A stretch of 5,104 nt of DNA from an uncultured Intestinimonas sp. (lineage in GTDB: Bacteria > Bacillota_A > Clostridia > Oscillospirales > Oscillospiraceae). How positions within the stretch are numbered: the stretch's first letter is position 1; every line of letters begins with the position of its first letter. The notes under the pieces were generated by a model, which saw only the letters and a list, made by a program, of their open reading frames with translations, had not been told where the DNA came from and searched no databases. Location of the stretch: the NCBI GenBank assembly GCA_958435885.1, contig CAUBHZ010000163.1:1-5104 (forward strand). The letters run 5' to 3'. This document shows, piece after piece, positions 4,956-5,104 of the stretch. A program made the position numbers and the translations under genes.

Positions 4956-5104
4956 ATGGACTATTTCGCGGGAGAATATGACATCGCGGTCATCGGCGCC
5001 GGCCACGCGGGCATCGAGGCGGCTCTGGCCGCCGCCCGGCTGGGGCTGAAGACTCTGTGCTTCACGGTGAACCTGGACGCGGTGGGCAACATGCCCTGCA
5101 ACCC
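4956..5104 (+). CDS. mnmG: tRNA uridine-5-carboxymethylaminomethyl modification enzyme MnmG, N-terminus
   Basis: Only the first 49 codons are present; the gene runs off the window end. MnmG (GidA) is an FAD-dependent protein that works with the GTPase MnmE to modify U34 of certain tRNAs, which secures decoding of purine-ending codons. The visible part matches the family's start: [16 protein letters not shown] (8-23) is the FAD-binding GxGxxGxxxA/E Rossmann motif, and [19 protein letters not shown] leads to MPCNP with the conserved cysteine C48. The ATG at 4956 is the only sensible start. An AAAAGGAG site lies 13 bases upstream, slightly far. In most Firmicutes mnmG directly follows mnmE; here it follows a repeat and a helicase gene, so it is probably transcribed on its own or with downstream genes. 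Confidence 0.93.
   Translation, partial: MDYFAGEYDIAVIGAGHAGIEAALAAARLGLKTLCFTVNLDAVGNMPCN

Overview
The window looks like chromosomal DNA from a GC-rich, low-oxygen Firmicute, most likely an Oscillospiraceae/Ruminococcaceae gut bacterium of the Flavonifractor/Intestinimonas type. The grounds are the very GC-rich third codon positions, the strong AGGAGG-type ribosome binding sites, a clostridial-style ECF sigma factor paired with an RsgI-like anti-sigma factor, and the N-terminus of MnmG with the MPCNP motif. This placement is inference from sequence character, not from a database search.

Left third (positions 30-1626, minus strand): a compact three-gene operon. In transcription order it encodes a small exported cysteine-rich protein (1626-1330), an ECF sigma factor (1305-826) and a single-pass membrane anti-sigma factor with an RsgI-like extracellular domain and a Gly/Gln/His-rich tail (833-66). 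The last two genes overlap by 8 bp. The layout suggests a self-regulating envelope-sensing switch whose first product is itself exported. A perfect palindrome lies just past the last gene.

Middle (1627-2341): a 245-bp divergent intergenic region separates this operon from a plus-strand lipoprotein gene (1872-2279). The lipoprotein has a Thr/Pro-rich linker and a small C-terminal beta-rich domain. A strong intrinsic terminator closes this gene, and a near-consensus sigma-A promoter is nested in that terminator.

Right half (2344-4721, plus strand): the nested promoter should transcribe a shikimate-kinase-family protein (2395-2889), in which two canonical substrate-site positions are altered, and a DEAD-box RNA helicase (2943-4721) with a roughly 200-residue basic tail. 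The 234-bp gap after the helicase is filled by a dense set of hairpins with imperfect terminal inverted repeats, resembling a dispersed MITE-like element. The window ends inside mnmG (from 4956), a tRNA wobble-uridine modification gene that is separated here from its usual partner mnmE.

There is no CRISPR array, transposase, tRNA or rRNA. The least ordinary content is the sigma/anti-sigma/Cys-ladder operon, the divergent shikimate kinase active site, the nested terminator-promoter and the hairpin-rich repeat.
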